A DNA stretch of 12,872 nucleotides from Asterionellopsis glacialis (GCA_014885115.2 WKLE02002052.1:5379-18250), one strand, 5' to 3'. Numbered from the stretch's first letter, positions 1 through 7,652 are shown. The notes: generated from the sequence alone by a model not told the origin. Translations and numbers: made by a program.

Positions 1-301
1 CCTCTCCTCTACCTCTATAGTGTGTCATTGAGCTGTGTATCAAAGCGAACGAAGAGATATCAACAACAACATTAAAGACCACCAGACATAGTGAAGAAAA
101 GAGTGGATTGTGTTGCTGCCGTATAGAAAGATTGTCATCTATTAAACTGTATCACTTGCTTCCTGTTTTAGATACCATCGAAATAATCATAGAACAAAAA
201 TAATAATCGAAAGAAAGATCGAACAAGATCCGTTCTTTCCTTATCTCTCTCTGATTCAGATACAATAGCAACAACAGCAGCAGCTAAAATTATACAAAAA
301 G
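1..301 (+). promoter_or_regulatory. Upstream and 5' leader region of the first sulfotransferase-like gene
   Basis: No gene is supported here. The stretch is AT-rich and ends in a purine/CAG-rich leader (CAACAACAGCAGCAGC around 268-284) directly before the ATG at 302. It begins in a C/T-rich tract (1-17). I see no convincing TATA box, intron or RNA gene. An open frame on the minus strand crosses it but runs into the gene and looks like a shadow. Confidence 0.4.
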
Positions 302-1954
302 ATGCCCTCCCATTTAATGAATCAACAAACACAAAGATTCCCATCACGGTCTCTGTTATTGAACAATATGGGATTACCACCGTTACCCATGATTGAAGAA
401 GAAAAAGATCTACTTTATTATCATGGTGGACTATGTTGCTGTGTCGGTACCACCATGATACGTGCACGATGGATGGCAGGAACAGCCTTGGCTTTATTAT
501 TGTTGATAACTGTACGATTTCAAAATGATGGTGGTATACGTGTTTTGGTCGAAGGACAATCCTCCTTGATGGCTGCCAATACAGCCATCACTGCTGCTGT
601 TGCGGCTTCCTCTGCGGATGCTGCTGCTACGAACAGTATGGATAATGCGTCTCCTTCTCTAACGGATTCTACGTTTCCTTCGGATACGCCCACCAAGGCA
701 TCCTCTACATCATTATCATCTATATTTGCAATTGCCAAGAGTACAACCAAACAAAATGTAATTCAAGATTATATCCGATGGGGATTTTCAGTACGTGTAC
801 AGGAACAGGGACGTGTACCTGAAGAATTGGGACATTTACGTCAAGATGTGGGACCCATGTTTGGACACGATGGTAGTCATCAAACTGTAACCTCGATACC
901 CTTATTATTTCATATTCCACGCAGTGGTGGTAGTACAGTACGTGACATTTTAGGACATTGTTATGGATACGTCCAAGCAAGTGATTATGGTGGATTAGCA
1001 CCTACTGCTATTCAAGAAAATGAAGAAAAATCATTGTTACGAATTCCTGGATTATTAAATTCTCAATCAAAACGAATACAAGTAATTCAAGGAAAAGCAA
1101 ACACTCCTAATGACGATAATACCAACCAAGATGGCAATGACAACAATGACCATGCTAATATGAATTACGATCAACAACATCCACCCTTTGTCAATGTGGA
1201 TATGACAACACCTGCAGGTATATGGCGTGCGAAACAACAACATTTTTATCCAGAGCAAATGGCTGATTTCGTATATACATCACATTTGCATCCAACATTG
1301 TCCTTATTTTCTAATGATAATGAACAACAACAACAACCACGAGCTCAAGCACGCATGTTTACCTTGATGAGAGATCCAATGGAACGTGCCTTGAGTATGT
1401 TTTATTATTTGGGTTCCACAGCGGAAGAACAGCATTTGTCCTCGGTTCATCTTGAAATGTATGCAAGATCGAATAGACTTGAACATAATTGGATGGTACG
1501 ATTTTTAACAAATGAATTGGTACAAGATTTGACACCTGATCATCTTGAAATGGCAAAACAAATATTAAAAGAACATTGTTTAGTAGGATTCTTGGATGAA
1601 ATGGAAGAATCCATGAATCGATTTGAGTCGTTTTATTTCAATAACAAAATGATGGAGCATGATCAATCACTACCGCCATCAGGACCATCACCTCAAAAGG
1701 AATGTCGTGATAGATATATAAACTGGGGATGGAATAATCGTCAATCGTATCCCTTGTTACAAGAACATTCAACAGCATATGAATTGTTGTATCGTAAAAA
1801 TGAATACGATATACTATTATATGAATATGCAAAACACGATTTGTGGGAAGAACAAGGTTTCTTGGTTCAAATCAAGCAACAGCAACAACAACAACAACAA
1901 CAACAACAACAAAAGTCACCAAGAACAACAGTAGAACGACAAGATAAAAGATAA
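302..1954 (+). CDS. Sulfotransferase-like type II membrane protein (paralogue A)
   Basis: 550 aa, single exon, ATG at 302 with A at -3. A hydrophobic segment at residues 58-73 after a short N-terminal tail gives type II topology. A low-complexity Ala/Ser/Thr stem follows (residues 90-150), then the catalytic domain. Sulfotransferase hallmarks are visible: a 5'-phosphosulfate loop HIPRSGGST (204-212) and a 3'-phosphate-binding segment RMFTLMRDPMERALSMF (351-367). C-terminal blocks HNWMVRFL and CLVGFL are shared with the neighbouring gene at 2746-4074. By family knowledge such proteins move sulfate from PAPS to carbohydrates in the Golgi; the acceptor cannot be told from sequence. An Asn/Asp/Gln-rich insert (266-294) and a C-terminal run of 12 Gln (526-537) are absent from the paralogue. 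An alternative start is Met23. The sulfotransferase-superfamily call is fairly firm, the substrate unknown. Confidence 0.82.
   Translation: MPSHLMNQQTQRFPSRSLLLNNMGLPPLPMIEEEKDLLYYHGGLCCCVGTTMIRARWMAGTALALLLLITVRFQNDGGIRVLVEGQSSLMAANTAITAAVAASSADAAATNSMDNASPSLTDSTFPSDTPTKASSTSLSSIFAIAKSTTKQNVIQDYIRWGFSVRVQEQGRVPEELGHLRQDVGPMFGHDGSHQTVTSIPLLFHIPRSGGSTVRDILGHCYGYVQASDYGGLAPTAIQENEEKSLLRIPGLLNSQSKRIQVIQGKANTPNDDNTNQDGNDNNDHANMNYDQQHPPFVNVDMTTPAGIWRAKQQHFYPEQMADFVYTSHLHPTLSLFSNDNEQQQQPRAQARMFTLMRDPMERALSMFYYLGSTAEEQHLSSVHLEMYARSNRLEHNWMVRFLTNELVQDLTPDHLEMAKQILKEHCLVGFLDEMEESMNRFESFYFNNKMMEHDQSLPPSGPSPQKECRDRYINWGWNNRQSYPLLQEHSTAYELLYRKNEYDILLYEYAKHDLWEEQGFLVQIKQQQQQQQQQQQQKSPRTTVERQDKR
1877..1912 (+). 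repeat. CAA/CAG microsatellite coding poly-Gln
   Basis: Twelve consecutive glutamine codons (mostly CAA, one CAG) near the C-terminus of the first sulfotransferase-like protein, 14 codons before the stop. Length variation here would change only the tail, outside the conserved domain. Confidence 0.9.
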
Positions 1955-2023
1955 AACCATAATATATTACAGAATGAAGAACGACCCCAAACTCAAGAAA
2001 GAGTATCAAACCCCTTAGTTCTC

Positions 2024-2084
2024 TAGTCCTACTACTAACGAGTCTTCTTTCTCTCCAAAGAAGAGTCGTATACTTATAGGACTA
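2024..2084. repeat. Imperfect long hairpin just downstream of paralogue A
   Basis: An inverted repeat with two paired zones. The outer arms are TAGTCCT (2024-2030) and AGGACTA (2078-2084). The inner arms are CGAGTCTTCTTT (2039-2050) and AAAGAAGAGTCG (2057-2068), pairing with one mismatch around a 6-nt loop CTCTCC. It begins 70 nt after the stop codon at 1954, so it probably lies in the 3' UTR. It could be an RNA processing or stability structure, or a small foldback element remnant. Confidence 0.65.
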
Positions 2085-2174
2085 GATTACATTTACTATA
2101 CTATAGTTAGAACAAATATTTAGTATTTACTGAATCTAATAAGCGAAGTTCGATGCCATTACAAATACCTTTTC

Positions 2175-2570
2175 ATGGCTGAAAGGATGTACATCATCAT
2201 CTCAAATAGACTTTTTTTAACATTCTTACTGTGTACTGGTTTTGGTATGTCCCTGGACTTTGATACTGGACTGTAGACTGCTTGCTAAATATTTCAAATT
2301 TGGATACTTTTTTTCTTACTTGCTGTCCAGACAAGAGATAATAGAAACTTCTTCTACGCTGATGCCAATATTGAAGTGAATGTAGGTTCGAGTTACGGAT
2401 CGTCTAGCTCCTTCCCTGACAAATGCACTACCGGAAATACGTTTGCCGGTGTCCAAGATGATCTCACTCGCAATAATGAAAAGGCCTTGGCGATTGAAAG
2501 AAAAGCAATGTCAGCCCGGCTGATGGTTGTGAAAAGGAAGCAAAAAATGAAAGTACCAGAGTGCGCTTGA
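2175..2570 (+). CDS. Candidate two-exon small secreted protein (model with one intron)
   Basis: Proposed as join(2175..2244, 2338..2570), 100 aa. Exon 1 encodes a signal-peptide-like start, MAERMYIIISNRLFLTFLLC. It meets a strong donor GTATGT at 2245. A pyrimidine tract (2307-2326) precedes acceptor CAG at 2330. The downstream frame, open from 2331 to a TGA at 2568, reads like protein and is richer in G/C than the flanks. The first AG (2330) does not join the frames: it gives a stop after three codons. AG at 2336-2337 does, yielding …CTGF-DNRNFF…. That mismatch is the weak point. The gene could instead use another upstream exon, be a pseudogene, or be non-coding. No family recognised; the mature part is Ser-rich, then Lys/Arg-rich. 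Confidence 0.35.
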
Positions 2571-2745
2571 ATCAATGCAATTTTCCTGCCATAGTCGTCG
2601 ACGATGTCGTCGTCATAATACTGCCTGCTGACCTGGGCCCGTTGCTGCCAACAAAACAAGCAAGCTCGATAATACTAACTTCTTTGGACATCAAGAATAA
2701 AAGTAATGTTTATAGCTTGCGAATTTGTTAGAAAGTTACTGTTTA

Positions 2746-4074
2746 CTAGTTCTTTCCCTGAAAACCAAGTTCAGGAAATAACATAGCTTGTTCACGGAAT
2801 AATTCTTCAGCGTATTTGTATATCCGCAAGTCAAATGTGTTATGTTCTTTCAAATATTTCCACGCTCTGCTTTCTTCATCGATATCGGGGTGTTTATTTT
2901 TGTTGGGCCAGTTCCAATCCAATAGCTTTCCATGACACTCTTCTGCTCTTACACTATCTACCTTCCAACCAAAGTATCGCTCAAATCTATACATGGACTC
3001 ACCCTTGTGTTTTAAAAGTCCAACCAAACATTTGGTTCTTAGGACCTTTCGTGCACGAGATTCATCTTCATGAGTTAGTTCACCTTGTAACTTGTTGGAT
3101 AGGAATCGCGTCATCCAATTATTTTCTGCCAATCCACTTTTCGCATATTCTTCTAATGTCATGGTAACATCGACAATCCCAGCATTTGGTTGTTCACGTA
3201 AAAAATGAAACAAACTTACAGCACGATCAATTGGATGTCGTAACATCGCAAAGAGCCTTCCATGGAAATCGAAAGAAAATAAATCTTCACTTGCTTGATA
3301 CAAATATGGTGACACAATTAAATCAACATTTGGTTGTACCGCAAAACCCAGTTGTTTTGCACGGGCAAGTCCCGCCGGATTACCTGTATCTACATTCCAA
3401 TATTTACCACCCTCCAAATCTGTTATAACGCGCAGTGTTGGTTCACTCATGAATGCAGCATCTCCCGCTGCTGCTTGTTTGGCAGTTACCAAGCCAGTGA
3501 AACAATGTGCTACTATACGCTTGATTGTGGAACCACCAGACCGTGGAACATGCCAGAAAAATGCTCGATCTGTAGGTTGTAGCGGTACAGTCAAATCTTT
3601 TAATATATCAATGGTGGAAGGTAATTCAATATCATCATCATACTCAAAATTTTCATTCTTGTTGTCTAAATTACCCCGTCGTATTCTTGTTTTGGTTGTT
3701 TTTCCCTCTTTGTTTTCTATTTCATCATCTTTACTATCTTTGTCTTCATCATTCTTGTCACCATCTCCTACCTCATCATCACTACCACCACCGCCTTCCT
3801 TGTCAAATTCAATATTTGATCCTCTTTTGTTGCTGTTGTTAGAGGATATTTGCATTGTGTGGTAATTTGAAAATGCATTCTTTACAAGGGCTGCAAAAAA
3901 TATAAACAAGATAATTATGGCAGCAATTTTGGGGGCTCGAAGAAGATCTTTCCCACCTGATGAGCTATTGGACATGGATTGGTTTTGTGCCATCAAAATG
4001 GATTTACCCTTTCGACCACGACGTCGATTTGCCATTTTAGAACGTTTCGAACTTGACTTTGGTAAGTCTGACAT
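2746..4074 (-). CDS. Sulfotransferase-like type II membrane protein (paralogue B)
   Basis: 442 aa, single exon. I start at the ATG 4072-4074 (context CAAAATG). The frame stays open another 20 codons upstream but only a TTG is available there. A basic N-terminal tail (RRRGRKGK, 17-24) precedes one membrane segment (about 49-67, IAAIIILFIFFAALV), fitting Golgi type II topology. An acidic stem rich in Asp/Glu/Lys runs from about 85 to 160. The catalytic domain has the 5'-phosphosulfate loop HVPRSGGST (175-183) and the 3'-phosphate-binding segment RLFAMLRHPIDRAVSLF (273-289). It shares NNWMTRFL, CLVGLL and ESMYRFE with the convergent gene at 302-1954, so the two are paralogues. It is shorter because the Asn-rich insert and Gln tail are missing. 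Likely a PAPS-dependent carbohydrate sulfotransferase; acceptor unknown. Confidence 0.83.
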   Translation of the reverse strand: MSDLPKSSSKRSKMANRRRGRKGKSILMAQNQSMSNSSSGGKDLLRAPKIAAIIILFIFFAALVKNAFSNYHTMQISSNNSNKRGSNIEFDKEGGGGSDDEVGDGDKNDEDKDSKDDEIENKEGKTTKTRIRRGNLDNKNENFEYDDDIELPSTIDILKDLTVPLQPTDRAFFWHVPRSGGSTIKRIVAHCFTGLVTAKQAAAGDAAFMSEPTLRVITDLEGGKYWNVDTGNPAGLARAKQLGFAVQPNVDLIVSPYLYQASEDLFSFDFHGRLFAMLRHPIDRAVSLFHFLREQPNAGIVDVTMTLEEYAKSGLAENNWMTRFLSNKLQGELTHEDESRARKVLRTKCLVGLLKHKGESMYRFERYFGWKVDSVRAEECHGKLLDWNWPNKNKHPDIDEESRAWKYLKEHNTFDLRIYKYAEELFREQAMLFPELGFQGKN

Positions 4075-4239
4075 TTTGAAACCGATTTTTAAAGTATTGC
4101 GTGAATGTGATGTTAAATTATGCAAAAAATGCAATCAATGAGGGATGTCGCAGTTGTCGAATTGAAAAGGCAGCACTCCAGTTCTGTCGTATGGGCAACG
4201 CTCTTTTAACAATGGTAGCCGCGATGTACTTGGCTGTAT

Positions 4240-4683
4240 TTAAATTGTTAGTTGCACGTCAAGCGAAGCTCTGGACAAGAATGGAATGGGATATGTTGAG
4301 TATGAGAGCACTCTAGAGAGAAAAGATCGAAGTATGACGATGACGATAACAGGCATAAAGGCAACACACTGCATAATCACCTGCCCAGAAGCGGTGGCAA
4401 ACAACATCGTATCCTGCGGTAGTGATACGATGCCACCAGATATCTGTATGACCGATAATGACTTTTTACATGAGTAAGTCATGAGTGTTTCAGTCGTATT
4501 CAAAGTTGAGTCGAGTATGTCGTCTACAACACTCCTTGGGGTGTTTATCATGCACATGAAATGGGAGGTGAATTTTCTACTAACCGTCCTCGCTCGCTTT
4601 TGAGCCGCTATGCATGCTCTCCCGTAAGTGTTGTTCCCGATCTCCCCTCTAAAAGGTGTCACGGTGAAACGAACCGTTGCCAT
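4240..4683 (-). CDS. Unrecognised 147-codon ORF, doubtful
   Basis: A complete ATG-to-stop frame of 147 aa with one hydrophobic stretch (about residues 101-122, QVIMQCVAFMPVIVIVILRSFL). It matches no family I know. It is long for a chance frame in an intergenic gap of this size, which is the only argument for it. Against it: a pyrimidine at -3 of the ATG, no other sign of coding bias that I can judge, and overlap with the probable 5' leader of the gene at 4948. It could also be part of the 5' leader of paralogue B, 165 bp downstream on the same strand. Confidence 0.2.
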   Translation of the reverse strand: MATVRFTVTPFRGEIGNNTYGRACIAAQKRARTVSRKFTSHFMCMINTPRSVVDDILDSTLNTTETLMTYSCKKSLSVIQISGGIVSLPQDTMLFATASGQVIMQCVAFMPVIVIVILRSFLSRVLSYSTYPIPFLSRASLDVQLTI

Positions 4684-4760
4684 TCGCCATTCTCTCGCTC
4701 AAAAAAGAGAACTCAACATTTTTCTGCGAAGAAAATCGCCAACGAGAAACTCGACGAGAG

Positions 4761-4934
4761 GTAAGTCGTAGACACTCACTCTCCAGAGGCAGAAACCAAG
4801 ACTAGTTTGATTTGTGTGAGTTTATCGAAAGCATCACTAGAAATCCTGGCAGCATAAGTAACGCGAGACCTCAACACCAATAACGCTATACAAAGATTAA
4901 TTCATTGTTTTATCATCTAAAATTTTCCAAGCAG
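4761..4934 (+). other. Candidate intron in the leader of the small membrane protein
   Basis: GAG|GTAAGT at 4758-4766 is an ideal donor. TCATCTAAAATTTTCCAAGCAG (ending 4934) supplies a plausible branch site and acceptor just 13 nt before the ATG at 4948; AG at 4931 is an alternative. Removing 4761-4934 (or 4761-4931) joins the upstream frame beginning at ATG 4561 in phase with the gene at 4948. That would extend the protein by 71 residues (70 to 72 depending on acceptor). Either a 5'-UTR intron or a first coding intron is possible. Confidence 0.45.
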
Positions 4935-4947
4935 TACACATATTACA

Positions 4948-5361
4948 ATGACAGACAAAGTGCAAGACGACGAAGAAGCACAAATTCAGGAAATACAGCA
5001 AGTAGGAAGTTCGGAATCAACTCATGCGAGCAAATCGAAAAAAAAGGTATCTATCGTGGATGTTGCTGTGCATCCTGTAGCAACAAAGACTGTACCAAAA
5101 ACGACTTACCTGACCGACACGGACCCTTACCAACAAGCATGTGTTCCAAGGGGGACGCTTTGTATCCTCTCTGTCATTTTTGGATCATTAGCATCCATTG
5201 CTACATTTATTGTCTTATGGTGGACAATGGATTTTGGCAGTGCATCTGCACATGAAATCTGGTACTTTTTCGTATCATTGGCTGTCGGTATAGTCTTTTG
5301 CTTCCTATTGCCTTTGACGTACCAGCTTTGCTGCAGAAGAAATGAGTACCAGAACAAATAG
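4948..5361 (+). CDS. Small two-helix membrane protein, unknown function
   Basis: 137 aa from an ATG with A at -3. Residues 1-60 are hydrophilic (acidic and Gln-rich, then a Lys cluster SKSKKKV at 28-34). Two hydrophobic helices follow: about 70-92 (LCILSVIFGSLASIATFIVLWW) and about 104-128 (IWYFFVSLAVGIVFCFLLPLTYQ). It ends in a short basic tail with CCRRNE. With no signal peptide and two helices, both termini probably face the same side, likely the cytosol. I do not recognise the family; the hydrophilic-tail-plus-hairpin layout is generic. A probable intron in the leader (4761-4934) may add an Arg/Ser-rich N-terminal extension starting at 4561. Coding status is likely; function unknown. Confidence 0.65.
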   Translation: MTDKVQDDEEAQIQEIQQVGSSESTHASKSKKKVSIVDVAVHPVATKTVPKTTYLTDTDPYQQACVPRGTLCILSVIFGSLASIATFIVLWWTMDFGSASAHEIWYFFVSLAVGIVFCFLLPLTYQLCCRRNEYQNK

Positions 5362-6584
5362 GTATACTACATTTCTTACTCGAGTGTGTTACGGATGTAA
5401 TTATATGTTGTTTAATACATGTTGGTCCGAAAAAGAAAAAAATGATCTTTTATTCCTCCGCGTTGCTATGAATGTAGCTGAAAGATAGATAGTCAGGAGT
5501 TGAAAGGATCTTTAAAGGAACGCTAAGTTTTTCCGTATCGTCATCAGGTGTAGATATAGAATACAATATGGATGTGATCAACAACATGTTTCAAGAATGT
5601 GGCGTACAGCAAAGTTTGGAATGAAAAAACTTGGTGGAGTGTATGTATACCTTGTGCTATTATATATTTACTAATGTGTATTTAGATCAGGTATTACTTT
5701 CTCAATGGTTGTCTCTTTACTACATGTTGAACCTATTTTCTTGAAAAGTACTCAAGGAAAACAAGTCGTATTGCCTGCCCTGCATACTTGAAAGCTTCTT
5801 GAATGTTCAATAAGTAGGTGACTAGTGTATGTTTTGGTAGTCCAGAACTCGTTCGAAAGTCGACGGCTTTTCATGATAGGTTTTCCACCAATTATGTCAT
5901 CGTATTGATGGTGGAAGAACACATTTGTAATTATTGATATCCAATCCCCACGAGCAGGAACCTCGAAAGATTCTATAAAAATGCCGGTCTGAAATTAGCC
6001 CAATACTAGATTTGAAAGCATTTCATTTGGATCTCTTTTGACTTGGTTTCATTTCAAGATATGTCCATACTTCCTCTCTTTTAGTTCTTCATCTTTGTTC
6101 TTATCGGCTTTGTCGTGAGAGCCTTAAAAGCCGTATGGACGCATGACAGAGGTTTAAGATCTGCATCTGCAAAATCAACCACCGCCATTTACCCAAAAGC
6201 TTTTATTCCATCCATAAAATCCTTTCAATAGATTCCTACTTTTGTGGCGGGTTGTATTTCACGATACCAATTTTTGAAGGAGTTCGGTTTCGTTTTGTGA
6301 CAGCTATGTATCACTGAAGTACCAGGTCCCAGGGCCTACGAGGTGCCCGGTTAACAACAAGTACGACTAGGGCTAACGATGATGTGTAACATCTGGTACC
6401 TCAAACAACTCCGGACAACAAATAATCTCAACCATAAGAAAACATAGCAAGCTTGGTACCATACACATAGCTACATGATTGGAACTAACTAACTAGATTT
6501 TTAGATTTACAGTACTAACCATGTATGATTATTGTGAAATGTTGCAGAGTTTTTACAACTATGGAGAAGGGGAAACAACCTCTT
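5362..6584. other. 1.2 kb intergenic stretch, mostly featureless
   Basis: Contains the 3' flank of the small membrane protein, the 3' flank of the PLA2-like gene on the other strand, and one weak spliced-gene candidate (5597-5791). An 8-bp inverted repeat TTCCACCA/TGGTGGAA (5883-5890 and 5909-5916) and a loose inverted repeat GAAGTACCAG/CTGGTACCTC (6316-6325 and 6393-6402, one mismatch) are present but short. No transposon ORF, tRNA or long repeat seen. Confidence 0.5.
5597..5791 (+). CDS. Weak candidate for a tiny spliced gene (49 aa)
   Basis: Proposed as join(5597..5640, 5686..5791). A GTATGT donor at 5641, a TACTAAT branch-like site (5669-5675) and a TTTAG acceptor (5681-5685) lie close together. 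Removing the 45 nt between donor and acceptor keeps a frame open for 49 codons from an ATG with A at -3 (MWRTAKFGMKKLGGV, then SGITFSMVVSLLHV…). The product is basic at the N-terminus with a mildly hydrophobic middle. A 45-nt intron would be very short for this kind of genome, and a frame this small can arise by chance. It may equally be a decayed gene fragment. No family recognised. Confidence 0.17.
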
Positions 6585-7295
6585 TCAACAGCCATAGTTA
6601 GCCTGGGCATTGTTATAGGCTCCATATCCGAAAAGATCAACAAGATTGTACATAGCATCAGCAACAGATTTGCAAAGATCCTTACTGGAATAGTCAATAT
6701 CATCATTGCATTTGGAATGCATCATTTTCTGAAACTCAAGATCACAGTCCTCTTGAGATTCATCACAGTTATTGTAACAAAGGTCGTGGTTATCACACAT
6801 ATCTCCAAAACCAGTGAGAAAATCGACAACATGGTTGATGCCATCCCAGTCACTTGCAGGACCACAACCATTTGTATTGCCAGGATCACCACGAGCAACA
6901 CGATCAGGGTAGATGGTCACAGTACCAAAGTTGGCAACATTATTTTGATTCCAATCTTCTTTGGTGTTCGTGTATAACGGGTAATAGTTGGTTTTGGTTA
7001 TCTTGCAATAGATGTCAGGGTTGGTGTAACCGGGACAGTCCCATGCAGTACAGGGATTCCACCACTTGGGGCTTTTTTTACTGTAACTAAGATCGACACA
7101 TCCATTTGATCCGGTGGTATAGGTGCCCGTCATGGCATCATCAGCATTGAAGATATCTTCATCCCAACATTTGACACTTGCCCCTGAAAGTGGAGAAGAG
7201 ACTCCATTTTCTTTCTTGTTGACACAGATACTAATTGTTGCTCCGTTCGCAACGGCAATGAAGAATAACGGCAAAGCAGTAATGATGAGTTTCAT
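6585..7295 (-). CDS. Secreted transthyretin-like domain + phospholipase A2-like domain protein
   Basis: 236 aa from ATG 7293-7295; the frame extends 7 codons further only to a TTG. Residues 1-19 are a signal peptide (MKLIITALPLFFIAVANGA). Residues about 20-131 resemble the secreted transthyretin-like fold: VKCWDEDIFNADDAM (42-56), a T..NGC turn, PDIYCKI, and FGTVTIYPDR near its end. Residues about 135-236 are PLA2-like: NGCGP (142-146, calcium-loop-like), then MCDNHDLCYNNC (166-177) with the His170-Asp171 catalytic pair, CD..F and further Cys for disulfides. The HDLCY…C…CD spacing recalls group XII and microbial secreted PLA2s. Expected role: calcium-dependent release of fatty acids from phospholipids outside the cell or in the secretory pathway, the N-terminal domain perhaps binding a partner. 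Activity is not proven; no toxin role is implied. Confidence 0.78.
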   Translation of the reverse strand: MKLIITALPLFFIAVANGATISICVNKKENGVSSPLSGASVKCWDEDIFNADDAMTGTYTTGSNGCVDLSYSKKSPKWWNPCTAWDCPGYTNPDIYCKITKTNYYPLYTNTKEDWNQNNVANFGTVTIYPDRVARGDPGNTNGCGPASDWDGINHVVDFLTGFGDMCDNHDLCYNNCDESQEDCDLEFQKMMHSKCNDDIDYSSKDLCKSVADAMYNLVDLFGYGAYNNAQANYGC

Positions 7296-7506
7296 TGTTT
7301 GGTTTCGTAGTATCAAGAATTACTTTGTGTAAGCGTTTAAGTATGAGAAGGGTATTCTACCTGAGATTTTTTTATGAGAAGCCTACCGAATGAGGGGACT
7401 GTCACTATGCACTTTCAAAATTCGCGAAACGCTAATGTTACGCGCATGGTAAAACAAGAACATGTGTTTATGTCTCATGGGTTGCAGCTTGCGACAGCGC
7501 TACTGC

Positions 7507-7634
7507 TAGTAAAATGAATCTAACGGGTTAGATTCATTTTTTACTACTGTAGTAAAACTCCATAGTAGCAAAATGACGCTAACCCGTTAGATTCATTTGC
7601 TAACACGATAACCCGTTAGCGTCATTATTTTTGC
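7507..7634. repeat. Cluster of three related palindromes with CTAAC-SS-GTTAG cores
   Basis: An 18-bp unit, TAGYAAAATGAMKCTAAC, occurs directly at 7507-7524 and 7566-7583. It recurs inverted at 7527-7545, 7586-7602 and 7615-7634 (small indels). Each direct-inverted junction is a two-base spacer, GG (7525-7526) or CC (7584-7585, 7613-7614). The third palindrome's left arm is reduced to a TAAC. Palindrome 1 has a perfect 14-bp stem (7511-7524 with 7527-7540). The left arm of palindrome 2 (7568-7583) instead pairs best with the right arm of palindrome 3 (7615-7634), giving a nested foldback. Each core contains one TAACGG on one strand. It sits 210-340 bp upstream of the PLA2-like start codon. Confidence 0.85.
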
Positions 7635-7652
7635 ACATGCATATAATATATC

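Larger units (their letters stand above)
4075..4947. promoter_or_regulatory. Divergent intergenic region between paralogue B and the small membrane protein
   Basis: About 870 bp between divergent start codons, so it should hold both promoters and 5' leaders. It also holds a minus-strand ATG frame of 147 codons (4240-4683) and a plus-strand ATG frame of 67 codons (4561-4764) ending inside a perfect splice donor GTAAGT. These two overlap, so at most one is likely to be real. No obvious TATA box or strong repeat seen. Confidence 0.4.

Noticed and set aside
2381..2400. tRNA T-arm-like GGTTCGAGTT
   Set aside because: No matching acceptor, D or anticodon arms around it; it lies in the candidate exon.
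2393..2659. 88-codon minus-strand open frame
   Set aside because: Starts only at TTG and is antisense to the coding-like exon at 2338-2570; best explained as a shadow.
6060..6130. Minus-strand Lys/Glu-rich short frame near 6060-6122
   Set aside because: Only about 21 codons before an upstream stop and no convincing partner exon; likely chance.
6525..6977. 150-codon plus-strand frame antisense to the PLA2-like gene
   Set aside because: Ile/Thr-rich shadow of a gene whose minus-strand frame has clear domain motifs.
7524..7532. Telomere-like GGGTTAG/CTAACCC in the palindrome cores
   Set aside because: Only single copies, each part of a palindrome; no tandem TTAGGG array, so not an internal telomere tract.
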